A DNA stretch of 64,000 bases, from assembly GCF_000227135.1 (NCBI RefSeq), contig NC_018246.1, positions 166,501-230,500 on the forward strand, read 5' to 3'. The DNA is from Leishmania donovani. Its lineage: Eukaryota; Euglenozoa; Kinetoplastea; Trypanosomatida; Trypanosomatidae. The position numbers were made by a program, and so were the translations under genes. Shown here one piece after another: positions 48,824 to 58,678 of the stretch. How positions within the stretch are numbered: the first letter of the stretch is position 1; every line of letters begins with the position of its first letter. The notes below the pieces were generated by a model. The model was not told the origin of the DNA and did not search any database. It saw nothing but the letters and a program-made list of their open reading frames with translations.

Positions 48824-49730
48824 CGGATGACGGGGGAGGGGAGACCTCAGCCGCGTAGCAGGATCTACCACCTACTGTTTTGGAAAGCCGATAAGCCCCT
48901 CTCCCACCTTATCCCTCCCAGCGCCGAGCCACACCTGGCGGTGGCGGGACCAAGCACCGAAGGCTTTGTGGATTCAGTGCGGTGCGTCGCTACTGCCGTC
49001 GGCGGCGAGGTCGCGGACGGCGTTGCGTCGGAGCGGACTGCGACCGTGCACGCGCTTGTGCCATGGACATGCTAGTCAGCGTGTGAAGGTGGCTCGGACG
49101 TATGGCGCCCGCGGCCCTGACTGGGTAGTTGTGGGGAGCCTGCGCCACCCGGAGGGATGCACGAGGCGGTGACCCGCCTAATGGGAGGCGGCTGTGGGGC
49201 GGCCTGCGGAGCCGGTGGGGGTGGGGGGCCGGGTGTGTGTCTGTGAGGTTGGAGGCAGGGCTGTGCTGAGATGGCCGAGTCGGTGCATTGCCATGGCACG
49301 TGTTTCCATGGCTGCTTTCGCATCACGCGGAATGGGGGGGGGCCTGTGACAGACCGGGNNNNNNNNNNNNNNNNNNNNNNNNNNNNNNNNNNNNNNNNNN
49401 NNNNNNNNNNNNNNNNNNNNNNNNNNNNNNNNNNNNNNNNNNNNNNNNNNNNNNNNNAAGGTGGCTCGGACGTATGGCGCCCGCGGCCCTGACTGGGTAG
49501 TTGTGGGGAGCCTGCGCCACCCGGAGGGATGCACGAGGCGGTGACCCGCCTAATGGGAGGCGGCTGTGGGGCGGCCTGCGGAGCCGGTGGGGGTGGGGGG
49601 CCGGGTGTGTGTCTGTGAGGTTGGAGGCAGGGCTGTGCTGAGATGGCCGAGTCGGTGCATTGCCATGGCACGTGTTTCCATGGCTGCTTTCGCATCACGC
49701 GGAATGGGGGGGGGCCTGTGACAGACCGGG
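48824..49730 (+). mobile_element. SIDER-like retroposon, long-tail type (copy 3), contains a gap
   Basis: Starts CGGATGACGGGGGAGG and carries the same 5' signature and body as the 22.8 kb copy, with few differences, and the same long tail ending GACAGACCGG. A 99-N gap at 49359-49457 is preceded by 273 bases (49086-49358) repeated exactly after it (49458-49730), so the true element is probably about 535 bp, as at 22.8 kb. It lies 1.2 kb after METAP1. Confidence 0.78.
49359..49457. other. Assembly gap (99 N), probably a false gap
   Basis: The 273 bases before the gap equal the 273 bases after it, as expected when two overlapping contig ends are scaffolded without merging. Confidence 0.9.
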
Positions 49731-51074
49731 ATGTGGCTGGAAGGTAGGGTTGTGTCGTGTGGGAGATGAAAAGCGCATTGCGGACACCGCTCTCTCCCTC
49801 ACTGTCGTTGTCTGGCATGCTTGGTGGCTTTCACGCTTGCGCTCTCCATTCTTTGTACGTTAGTGCATGCTCCCGCGGAGAGGGGAGGGGAGGGGGAGAG
49901 GTGCGCAGGTGAAACCGCGTGCCTTTTCCCAAGTGTCTCACGGCACGGATGCGCGATGTGTCTTGTTCGCCTTGTGCTGTGGGCGTGCATAGACGCCTGT
50001 CTTGCCCCCGCCACAGCTGGAAATTTCTGTGGACTGGTGTATGGCTTCTCTTCTGCCTAAGGTGTAAGCCAAGAAGGTGTCTGTATATGTGCGCGGGCGC
50101 CGAGTTTTTCAGGATTTGAAGTACAGCCACGACGGGGAACCGCATCGCCAACCCTTTCCCACAGGCTTACCGGTCTCGTGGTCAGCATATCCTTTTCGAG
50201 GATTTGGCTGCTCAAAGGGTGAACCGACCGCGGAGGCGCAGAATCGGTTGAGTGTCCTCCCCCCTCCCCGCCGCAACTCTCCGCCGCTAGAGGGACCTCG
50301 GGGCGTGCTTGCTGTTTAAAGGAAGATGCGCTTGACTTCGTCATTGCCCTCGGGCAGATTCGCCGTCCGTTTCGGAACATCTTGTGGTCCAGCGCTTTCT
50401 GCGCCCAACGTTGCAAACTTGCCCGTTTTTTTTTTCTTCGCACTGGTGCCCTCGTCTCTTCCTCCTCTGTTTTCTTTTTTTTTTCGAGCACGGAGCCTCC
50501 TCCTCACCCCCCAACCCTCACACGCACTGCCTCTCCGCGCGAACACGCACCACACGCACTGGCATCGCCACATGCGTACACGAATCAACCCTCGTCCTGC
50601 TCCTTCTTGCCTCGTGGCATTGTTTGCTGCCACGCCCGCGCACGCTCTGATGGGATGCGGCCGACGTACTCAAACTTATTTGCATATGGCGCGTCTTTGG
50701 ATGTGCGTATGCGCTGGCGCAAGATAGAGGGCAAGCGGTTGCGTGGCACGCGCCTGGTGTCGGGCTCTGTAGATTTCTTGTGAAGAGGAAGAGAAAGTGT
50801 GAACCGGAGATAGAGGCGGCAACTGTGTCTGACCTTGCCCTGTTTCACACACACACACACACACATTGGGCACACGCCGTGTGTCCCTGTGGCGACTGCA
50901 ATCCTTTTCCGGCCGTAGAGGCTTTGGAACGGCGACTGGGCCGTTTCGTTTTTGCCTGTTTGTTTGTGTGTGTGTGTGTGTGCACCGTCGCCTACACCTT
51001 TTCTTCTCTCTCGTCCTTTCGTTCATCATCAAGCGACTCCGCGCGCCGGCTCACCCCACCCCCTCCCACCCAAA

Positions 51075-54000
51075 ATGCAGCGAGAGGTGATCAAGTGGGT
51101 GCAGTCCCTCGACCTTTCTGCGCCCATACAGAACCCAAAGCGTGACTTGGCCACCGGCCACCTTGCGGCAGAGATCGTGGCGCGTTATAGCGGCACCAAG
51201 TTCTTGGACCTCCAGCGACTTCCCATGGGCGTCGCGGGGGCCACGAAGCGGGATGTATGGTCACAGGTGTACCGTGCGCTGCAACAACTCAGCTGCACCA
51301 CTGTAACTCGACCGCTGATTGATGCAGTGCTGCGCCGGGAACCGAACGCGGCTCTCACGGTACTCGAATACCTCTACGAGCACTTCACCGGCCACGCGCT
51401 GCTGATGCACGGCCTAGACGCCGTGGGGACAAGCAAGGACGCGTACGTGCAGCCGCGAAACGCCACCTCCACCGAGAGGTTGCTGAAAGTGACGAGTGGG
51501 AAGCCGAACAACGATTTCAGCAGCGGCGTTGAGGAGGCAACCCTCACTGCAAAAAGGAAGCTCTTCGACCCTGTCACGCGTGCGTCACAGCTGACCAGCG
51601 CGGCCCGCAGTAGCTCGACGGCGGATGTGAGGTACTCAGGGCAAGACACTGCGGCAGACTGGTCCGACGGCGGTGGGGATGCCTCTGGCAATAACTCGAC
51701 ACGTGCTCTGCAGCACCGGCTGGCCCTCATCGACAACAGCGAGCTCGCCGGCGGGGCGAATGCGCTGCAGGCGTACCCGCGCTACGCTCGACCCACGGCC
51801 AGCAGTCTTGTCCACACCGCCAGCGGCAGCCGAAAGGACGTCGTGCTGGACAAGCCAAAGTACACGGCGGACGAGGTTCTTCAGCAGCAGCAGAACAAAC
51901 GCATTCTTCACCAGCATGCCGTGGTGCAGCGACTGCAAGAGGAATCCGACGAAGCGACCGTGGAGGGCCCATCACGCACGCGAACGGGCACCTCGGCAGT
52001 GGAGACCACCGCGTCCTCGTTGCCGGCGTCGCCACTGCGCGAGAAGGCCGCGCTGCACGCAAACAGGGGCGCCGCGGCGGCGGCGCCCCTGACGACCCTG
52101 TACCGCGGCCGCTTCTACCGACAGCCCGATGCACCAATGGTGACAGGAACGGCCAAGGTGTCCAACGGCCCCCGAAAGGCTAAAAAGGGCAAGCGGGAAG
52201 AGGTAGGCGCAAAGGCCCAGCGCGGCGCCGCAGCGGCATCGTCTAAGGATCACGCTATCGATGCCGACGGCAAGCTGGACCGTCGTGCGGCTGCAGCATC
52301 CGGCGACATCCTCTCCACTCCCGAGTTCGCTGGCAGTACCAGAGGCGGTGGCAGCACTGACGGAACTCGCGTCGTTCCCGTGCTGCGCGTCAATGTTCAT
52401 TCAGCCTCACTGCAGGCTGCTCTGGCGCTGCGCAGCGATCACGCAGAGCTGCAAGAGCGGGCCGCGGCATTGTCACTTGAGCACTTCGCCAAGCACAACT
52501 ACGCCCTGCGCCCAGGCCTTAGCGACATCCTCGTGGACGTGCTGGCCGCGCACAAGCAGCTGCAGCGGCTCCTCGATTGCTGTGTCGAGGATGGCAACAG
52601 CGAGGTGCTCGACAACGTCCTGGGTCATCTGCTTGCTCACCGCGATGAGCTCCCTCCCGCGTGCATACGGGCCTGCTGGCAGGCTCTCGTACAACATGCT
52701 GACGGCATCGTTTCGTTACTCCAGAAGAACCCAGACGAGTATGGCTATCTCATGGAGTCCTTGGCGTTCGCGTTCAGCCGTGAGGCGGCCCAGGTCCCGC
52801 TGCTTCACATATCACAAACCGTCCCTGTCTCTGACGAGGCGGATGATGCCGAGCAAGAGGAAAGGGCTGCCGCAACAACGGGTGGGTCGCCGCTGCTGCC
52901 GTTCTTCGGCTCGACGCGACGCAGCATTGCCTTGTCGAGTGGAATCGTTGCTGGGGCGGGACACGCAGCTGCTGCAGCCGCGTCGGCCGCTCGACGCTGC
53001 TCTCCATTCCCTGGGGCAGGGCCGGCGGGTGAAGGCGACACCGCCAGCCCACGACATCGACACAGCCTCAGTGAGGCCCTCCTTACGGCGACGCACCGCG
53101 CGGCTTCTGTGGCGGCCGGGTCTTTCAACGCATCTAACGCGGCGTCGTCGTCGTCACGCCAGAGAGCCATCGTTGACACCTGCGACGGCTTGCCGGTCGC
53201 TTGCGCCTTTGGCTTTCTCTACCGCATCGCGCGCCAGCTCGACGTGCGGACCGCGGCCTACGTACTGGAGCGGTACGTGCTGCGCAGCGCCAAGCCATTT
53301 CTTCTGCGACACGGCACCGTGGCCGTCCGCGAGGCCGTTGCACGCGTCATGAGTGCATCCTTTGTGCCGGCGCCGCCCAAAAACGCCGCTGCTGCCGTTG
53401 ATGCCGAGAGCAACGGTGAGGCTGTTGCAGCTGCGGCGGCGGACTCTGAGGAGGCCTTTGCCCAGTTCCTCACGGGCCAGCTGGCACGCACCCTGCTGGG
53501 GCCCTTCTCGACTGCGTGCAACACTCACCGCGGCGCGGCGTCTACGCCGTTGCGTGACAGCCCTGACGATAGCGCGGCGAACCACGACACGCACAGCACG
53601 CTCCCTCTGCAGCTGAGCCTGCAGCGTGCGTACTGGCTCATCGTCTTCCACGCTGTTGCAGACTACCCTTGCCCCGCTGATCATGGAATGGCTACGTCTA
53701 GCGGCGCTGATGGACCGCTCGCCGCATGCGTACGGAACGCTGCGGTGACGTGCTTGTCGTGCACCGATGCGGACCTCCTGACTATCGGCGTGGGCCTCAC
53801 GATAGAGTACAGCAAGCGATGGCTTCCCCGCGATGCGTCGCCGATCGACGCGGCTGTTGACGACGCAGTGGCGCGCGGGCTCGATCTACTGTCCCACGTG
53901 TTGCCATCACTCGATGCCGCAGCGGACCAGCTTGCGACACCGTGGTGGCACACGCGGTCGGCGAACACGTGGGAGTGTCGGTTGATGGTTCTGCGGCTGT

Positions 54001-55229
54001 GCAACGCTCTTCTCGCCCACCCGCTCTTCGCCGGTGCAGGGTCACCCAAGGCGAGCGCCGAAAGCCGCAGCGATGATGGCAAGGCGGCTTCCTGCAACTG
54101 GCGCGCCACCGTCGATGCCGCCGCTGCGGAATGCCTTGGGACGTTTGCCAAGGATTCGTCGTGGCAGCTGCAGTTGGCGCTGGGTGTGGCGGCCAAATCC
54201 ATCGACCAAACCTCGGCGCCCACCCTGACCGATACGTGGCGCCAACTGCTCTGCAGCATTCCAGTAGCTTCATTGCCGATGCAACTACTACCGTACGACG
54301 AAGCACCGGTGCGCCTGCGGCTGCTGCGCCCACTGCGGTCAGCGGCAAGCGTCAGGGAGGCGGCGGAGAGCGAAATGTCTAAGGGCGCGCAGCCCAGCGC
54401 TCGACCGCAGCAGGTGCGGATGTCGTCATGCCAGAACGACCGCGCCGCTCCCTTGCATAGCGCCACCTCAGCCTTCGCCGGGGAGCCTGCGTCGTGGACG
54501 TGGACTCCGTCGAGGGAGAACGGGGATAGCTGGCGCAGTCCAGGCACCAGCACCGCCGCTCCGGCCACCGCTGAGGCGGCGCTGCACTTCGTGTGGGGCC
54601 GCGTCCTCTCCGTCTATGCAGTGGTGCCTCTCAACCAGACGTGGAATGGGCAGGGTGTGGTAGATGCGGTGCTACCGCCGCTGGCAGGCAGCGGCGCTGC
54701 CACTGCCGCGTCGTCACCTCCAGCAGCTCCGGCCATGGCGCCAGCGCTTCAACTGCTCGTCATGGCGGCTGCGTTGCTCAGCCCGCCCGCTACCGCAACA
54801 ACGGCAGTGGCTGCCGCACCGTCGATGGCCTCGCCGCATAAGCTGCCGTCCGTGTCACCGGCCGATGCTGAACCGGTGGACGTCGGTGAGTTAAGTGGCG
54901 CCTTCTGGCTCGTGGCGCTCCGTCGTGCCTGGCCGCTGTTTCAGGCTTGCGGCGTGTCGCACGAGCCCATGACCCAAGGAGCGGAAATAAACATCGCCGA
55001 GGACGCGGCCTCATTACTGGGTGGTGTGGCCGTGGACAGGGCCGGCTCTGGCGTGAATCTGGAGGACTTACGCACCATCGTACTTTCTCTTTTCCTCCGT
55101 TTCGCGGACGACGCCGCCGTCGCCTCGGCGATGGCTGCAGCGGACGGAGACGGGGGGAATCTGTGCGGGAGTGCCATTCGCTGGGCGGAGGCGCTGTGCA
55201 GCGACGCGCATGCTACTTGTGCGCAATAA
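51075..55229 (+). CDS. Large protein with SPATA4/SPEF1-type CH domain
   Basis: 1384 residues. The ATG at 51075 was chosen because the domain begins right after it; the open frame extends upstream only through (GT)n and pyrimidine-rich DNA. Residues 1-110 match the calponin-homology-like domain of SPATA4/SPEF1 proteins: REVIKWVQSLDLSAPIQNPK, RDLATGHLAAEI, FLDLQRL, then TKRDVWSQVYRALQQL and the closing ALTVLEYLYEHFTG. The rest alternates low-complexity stretches with helical blocks (about 465-600, ERAAALSLEHFAKHNYALRP and DNVLGHLLAHRDELP; about 700-1010) that look like an alpha-solenoid, though no repeat family is recognised. Family knowledge: such CH domains bind microtubules, often in axonemes. 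A flagellar microtubule role is inferred. SPATA4 itself is about 300 residues, so this is a much longer architecture. Confidence 0.72.
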   Translation: MQREVIKWVQSLDLSAPIQNPKRDLATGHLAAEIVARYSGTKFLDLQRLPMGVAGATKRDVWSQVYRALQQLSCTTVTRPLIDAVLRREPNAALTVLEYLYEHFTGHALLMHGLDAVGTSKDAYVQPRNATSTERLLKVTSGKPNNDFSSGVEEATLTAKRKLFDPVTRASQLTSAARSSSTADVRYSGQDTAADWSDGGGDASGNNSTRALQHRLALIDNSELAGGANALQAYPRYARPTASSLVHTASGSRKDVVLDKPKYTADEVLQQQQNKRILHQHAVVQRLQEESDEATVEGPSRTRTGTSAVETTASSLPASPLREKAALHANRGAAAAAPLTTLYRGRFYRQPDAPMVTGTAKVSNGPRKAKKGKREEVGAKAQRGAAAASSKDHAIDADGKLDRRAAAASGDILSTPEFAGSTRGGGSTDGTRVVPVLRVNVHSASLQAALALRSDHAELQERAAALSLEHFAKHNYALRPGLSDILVDVLAAHKQLQRLLDCCVEDGNSEVLDNVLGHLLAHRDELPPACIRACWQALVQHADGIVSLLQKNPDEYGYLMESLAFAFSREAAQVPLLHISQTVPVSDEADDAEQEERAAATTGGSPLLPFFGSTRRSIALSSGIVAGAGHAAAAAASAARRCSPFPGAGPAGEGDTASPRHRHSLSEALLTATHRAASVAAGSFNASNAASSSSRQRAIVDTCDGLPVACAFGFLYRIARQLDVRTAAYVLERYVLRSAKPFLLRHGTVAVREAVARVMSASFVPAPPKNAAAAVDAESNGEAVAAAAADSEEAFAQFLTGQLARTLLGPFSTACNTHRGAASTPLRDSPDDSAANHDTHSTLPLQLSLQRAYWLIVFHAVADYPCPADHGMATSSGADGPLAACVRNAAVTCLSCTDADLLTIGVGLTIEYSKRWLPRDASPIDAAVDDAVARGLDLLSHVLPSLDAAADQLATPWWHTRSANTWECRLMVLRLCNALLAHPLFAGAGSPKASAESRSDDGKAASCNWRATVDAAAAECLGTFAKDSSWQLQLALGVAAKSIDQTSAPTLTDTWRQLLCSIPVASLPMQLLPYDEAPVRLRLLRPLRSAASVREAAESEMSKGAQPSARPQQVRMSSCQNDRAAPLHSATSAFAGEPASWTWTPSRENGDSWRSPGTSTAAPATAEAALHFVWGRVLSVYAVVPLNQTWNGQGVVDAVLPPLAGSGAATAASSPPAAPAMAPALQLLVMAAALLSPPATATTAVAAAPSMASPHKLPSVSPADAEPVDVGELSGAFWLVALRRAWPLFQACGVSHEPMTQGAEINIAEDAASLLGGVAVDRAGSGVNLEDLRTIVLSLFLRFADDAAVASAMAAADGDGGNLCGSAIRWAEALCSDAHATCAQ

Positions 55230-57134
55230 CGGGAAAAGTGATCGAGGAAGCGGCAATGGCACGAGGCTAACATGGTCGCTGGATGGAGACCGAACCAGAG
55301 CGCGCGTGCGCGCACAGCAATCCCGCCTGCTTCTGTACATGTGTACATACACGTTATCGGGGGTGTAGACCCTCGTGATGAGGCGCCGAGCAGTCGGCTG
55401 CTCAGTTTTTTTTTTTCGGTTTTTGTTTTTGCCCGAACGCCTCTCGATGGCCTTCTCTCTGTATGTGAAACGTACATGGAGAAAAGGGCGAGAGAATGCC
55501 AGCGGCCGTCGTTGGGTGCGGATGTACAACTCACGGGCGGAGAGAAGAGCGCTGATCTCGCCTTCCCCTCCTCTTACGCGTGATCATGATCCTCTGGAAA
55601 AGGAAGATGCGAAACAACCGCCGAGAAGCAAAGCCAAGAAAAACGACTCCCATGTCTGCTTCCTCACCTTTCACCTCGTCCTCCTCCTCCGATGAAGCAA
55701 AGAGGCCGGACAATGACGCGCACAGCCACACGCCTAGCTACCGGTGTCGGTGAAGAGGTTGGGGATACCATTTCGCATGTGGTGATGCGAGTGTGGGCAC
55801 ACGTGATTTGATTGCGCGCGTGTGTGTGCATGCGTCTCTGGCTATACTTTCATAGCGGTACAAACCGTCTTCTCCCCTTTCATCCCTCGCCCTCCCTTCC
55901 GCCTCATCTCTTGCCATGGCTCTATCGCCCCTTTCTCAACGCACACGTCCACACATGCAAACCCACCCACGCGCCCATACACACACTGTACTTTAAGAGA
56001 TTCCCATCTTTTAACGCTCTGATCGCGTTCCTCTTTTCGCCCCCCCCCCCCCACACACTCTCTCTCGGAGTTTGCTGAGCCGAACGTGGCCGGGCTCCAT
56101 TTTTTTCTTGATTTCAGTTTCATGAATTTCCTTGCTCGATCTTTTTCTTATTTGTTCATCTCGCAATTGCTGTGCAAGCTCCCCTTCCTCTGTTTTTCTT
56201 TTTTTGTTGTCCGCCTTTCCTCCCTCCCTCCTCCCCCATCTTCTTTCTGCTACACGTCTCACTGCACGTGTATTTTTATCACACACACGCACAGGCAAAC
56301 AGACACGCTCTTGCGCTGCATATATATATATATATACTCTTCTACTTCCCCCAAGTGCGCGCTTTTTCCGCAAGTGTGTGTGTGTACCGGTGAGGGGCCG
56401 CAGACCTCTGTGAAACCGCCACACCTGTATTATCTTGTTTATTATTATTGTGTGAGTCGTGTGTGCGCGTAGGAGGCAACACCTGGGGAACAAAAAGAGA
56501 AAAGCCTGCAACCCCCCCCCTTCACACGCCCCACCACAAACGTGTGATTTGACGACCTTGTGAGTTGGACTCTCTCACCCCCTGCCTCCGCTCACTTCGT
56601 AGAAGAATTCCCTGAATTCCCGTGATAAACATACAGAGATAAAGAGCAGAAATTATAAAGTCTAGCCTTGGAAGGAGGGAGAAGGCGCGCAGGCACACCA
56701 CACCAGCAGGTAACGGTGCCTCTTCTCTATTTTTCCTTGAAGGGACCACTCTCATCATCTCCGTCGACACCCCCTATCCAGAGAGCCAAAGGCAAAGAGG
56801 GACGTGCACCGCTTCACACGCCCCAGAAAAGCTCCCACTCGCTGCTTCCCTAACAGACTTCTCTTGTCACAGGGACTCCTGTATTCATTCTTTTTTTCAG
56901 ATTCCCTTTCGTTTGCTACGTCTTTTTCTCCTTTTTCTTTATCTCTTCTCTATTTTTCGGTAGGTCCTGCACTCGTCCTTTTCAAGATCTCTTTCTCTTC
57001 GCTCATCTGTTCCTCTGTTCTGCCCGTTCTCCTGAACGCCCCCTCCCCCCGCCTCGCCCTCTCTTTCATCTCTCCCCCCCCCCAATTTCCAAAGAAGCAA
57101 CGGTTAAAAGCCCGCGCACTCACCTACACATACA
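55230..57134. other. 1.9 kb intergenic region
   Basis: No supported gene. T-runs near 55406-55414, a C-run at 56041-56052, a (TA)n tract at 56320-56336 and strong CT-rich DNA from about 56890 to 57080 are present. AG at 57093-57094 is a possible splice acceptor for the next gene. Confidence 0.55.
56320..56336. repeat. (TA)n microsatellite
   Basis: About eight TA units. Confidence 0.9.
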
Positions 57135-58678
57135 ATGGCCAAAACAGCGCTTCTCGTGGGCGCTCTGCTCGCCCTCGTCATGTGCCTGGCGGCGACGGCC
57201 GTCTCGGCGCAGCGGTCGCTGGAGTGTCAAATGGTGTGGCAAGGTCCTTCCTCTAACAACAGCCTGCTGGAGTGCCTGGGGAACACGGATCGCATCCGGT
57301 CCCAGTGGCCCTACTACCTGTATCCCGCCTTCGCTGCGCTCGTGTTCATCTTCACGGTGATTGGGCTGCCGATTCTGTTCTGCTGCCACTGCTGCAGCTN
57401 NNNNNNNNNNNNNNNNNNNNNNNNNNNNNNNNNNNNNNNNNNNNNNNNNNNNNNNNNNNNNNNNNNNNNNNNNNNNNNNNNNNNNNNNNNNNNNNNNNNN
57501 NNNNNNNNNNNNNNNNNNNNNNNNNNNNNNNNNNNNNNNNNNNNNNNNNNNNNNNNNNNNNNNNNNNNNNNNNNNNNNNNNNNNNNNNNNNNNNNNNNNN
57601 NNNNNNNNNNNNNNNNNNNNNNNNNNNNNNNNNNNNNNNNNNNNNNNNNNNNNNNNNNNNNNNNNNNNNNNNNNNNNNNNNNNNNNNNNNNNNNNNNNNN
57701 NNNNNNNNNNNNNNNNNNNNNNNNNNNNNNNNNNNNNNNNNNNNNNNNNNNNNNNNNNNNNNNNNNNNNNNNNNNNNNNNNNNNNNNNNNNNNNNNNNNN
57801 NNNNNNNNNNNNNNNNNNNNNNNNNNNNNNNNNNNNNNNNNNNNNNNNNNNNNNNNNNNNNNNNNNNNNNNNNNNNNNNNNNNNNNNNNNNNNNNNNNNN
57901 NNNNNNNNNNNNNNNNNNNNNNNNNNNNNNNNNNNNGGTGGACCTCCAGTACAGCCGTGAGCCTGGCGTCTTTCAGTGGTACCTGGTGCCGTGGTGCGAG
58001 AAGCAGTTCGACTTCCAGGCGCTGCGGGCTCGGGTGCAGAGCCAGGAGCAGCAGGTCTCGCAGAGCGCCTGCGGGGCGCTCTTGAACTTCTGTGACAACG
58101 ATCCGAATTACTCGTTGGAGAATAAAAACCACATCTTCATGTGCGGCAACAGCATCACCGACAAAAGCCAGTGCAACTCGCTGGACGACGTGGTGGACGT
58201 TGTTCTGAGCACATACGTGAAGCCGATGCTGACGAACACGCTATGTGCCAACCAGACGGGCATGAAGTACCTGGAGAAGTGTACGTTGATCTCCTGCGCA
58301 TCGCGGTGTGCAAACTACGCCGCTCTGGACCTGTATCCCCGGACGTACTCCATTCAAATTCTGCAGGCTTCTGACTTTGCTGCGAATGCGAGCACTGCGC
58401 TGTCATACGTGTGGCCGCTGCTGGACTGCAACTTCATCATTGGCAAGATTGCCAACACAGTCGAGACGCGGAACTACAACAGCAGCTTCACCACGCAGAG
58501 CGATTATGTGCGCAGCTGCTCTGCGGTCCGCGTATCCTCGGTGATGCTGGGTACCGGTTTCTTTGTCGGGGCGCTCATGTTCATCCTCGGCATTCACGTC
58601 ATGCATCGCGGTGCGTGGATCAGGGTGCCAGTGGGCAAAGGTGAGGATTTAGGAGTGACGCGAAAGTGGAGGGAGTAG
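57135..58678 (+). CDS. Multi-pass membrane protein interrupted by a 537-N gap
   Basis: The first part (57135-57399) starts at an ATG with a clear signal peptide (ALLVGALLALVMCLAATAVS, then AQ), a short extracytoplasmic segment, and a membrane helix (about residues 61-87) ending in a Cys-rich stretch (FCCHCCS). After the gap, 57938-58678 encodes about 246 residues with many cysteines, N-glycosylation sequons (NQT, NAS, NSS) and a last membrane helix (MLGTGFFVGALMFILGIHVM) before a short basic tail. Codon phase differs by one base across the gap as drawn, so the gap length is an estimate or the two parts are different genes. The Cys-rich motif after the first helix and the large Cys-rich loop faintly recall prominin-type proteins, too weak for a name. 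Probably plasma or flagellar membrane. Confidence 0.7.
57400..57936. other. Assembly gap (537 N) inside a gene
   Basis: The gap falls between two coding segments on the same strand. To join them in one frame its true length would have to leave remainder 1 when divided by 3, whereas 537 leaves 0. Confidence 0.9.

Larger units (their letters stand above)
47586..51074. other. 3.5 kb intergenic region with repeats and three gaps
   Basis: No supported gene. It contains an inverted copy of the 15 kb repeat (48155-48270), gaps at 48056-48154, 48276-48779 and 49359-49457, a T-run of 30 at 48780-48809 and a SIDER-like element. (CA)n near 50849-50865 and (GT)n near 50966-50983 lie upstream of the next gene, followed by a pyrimidine tract and AG at 51032-51033. 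Confidence 0.55.

Noticed and set aside
47871..49075. Long frames spanning 47.9-49.1 kb
   Set aside because: They are open only because undetermined bases contain no stops.
49072..49818. Minus-strand frame repeated inside the SIDER-like element
   Set aside because: It repeats only because the element and the assembly duplicate repeat, and it runs through an N gap; the frame is not preserved at the ends of the other copies.
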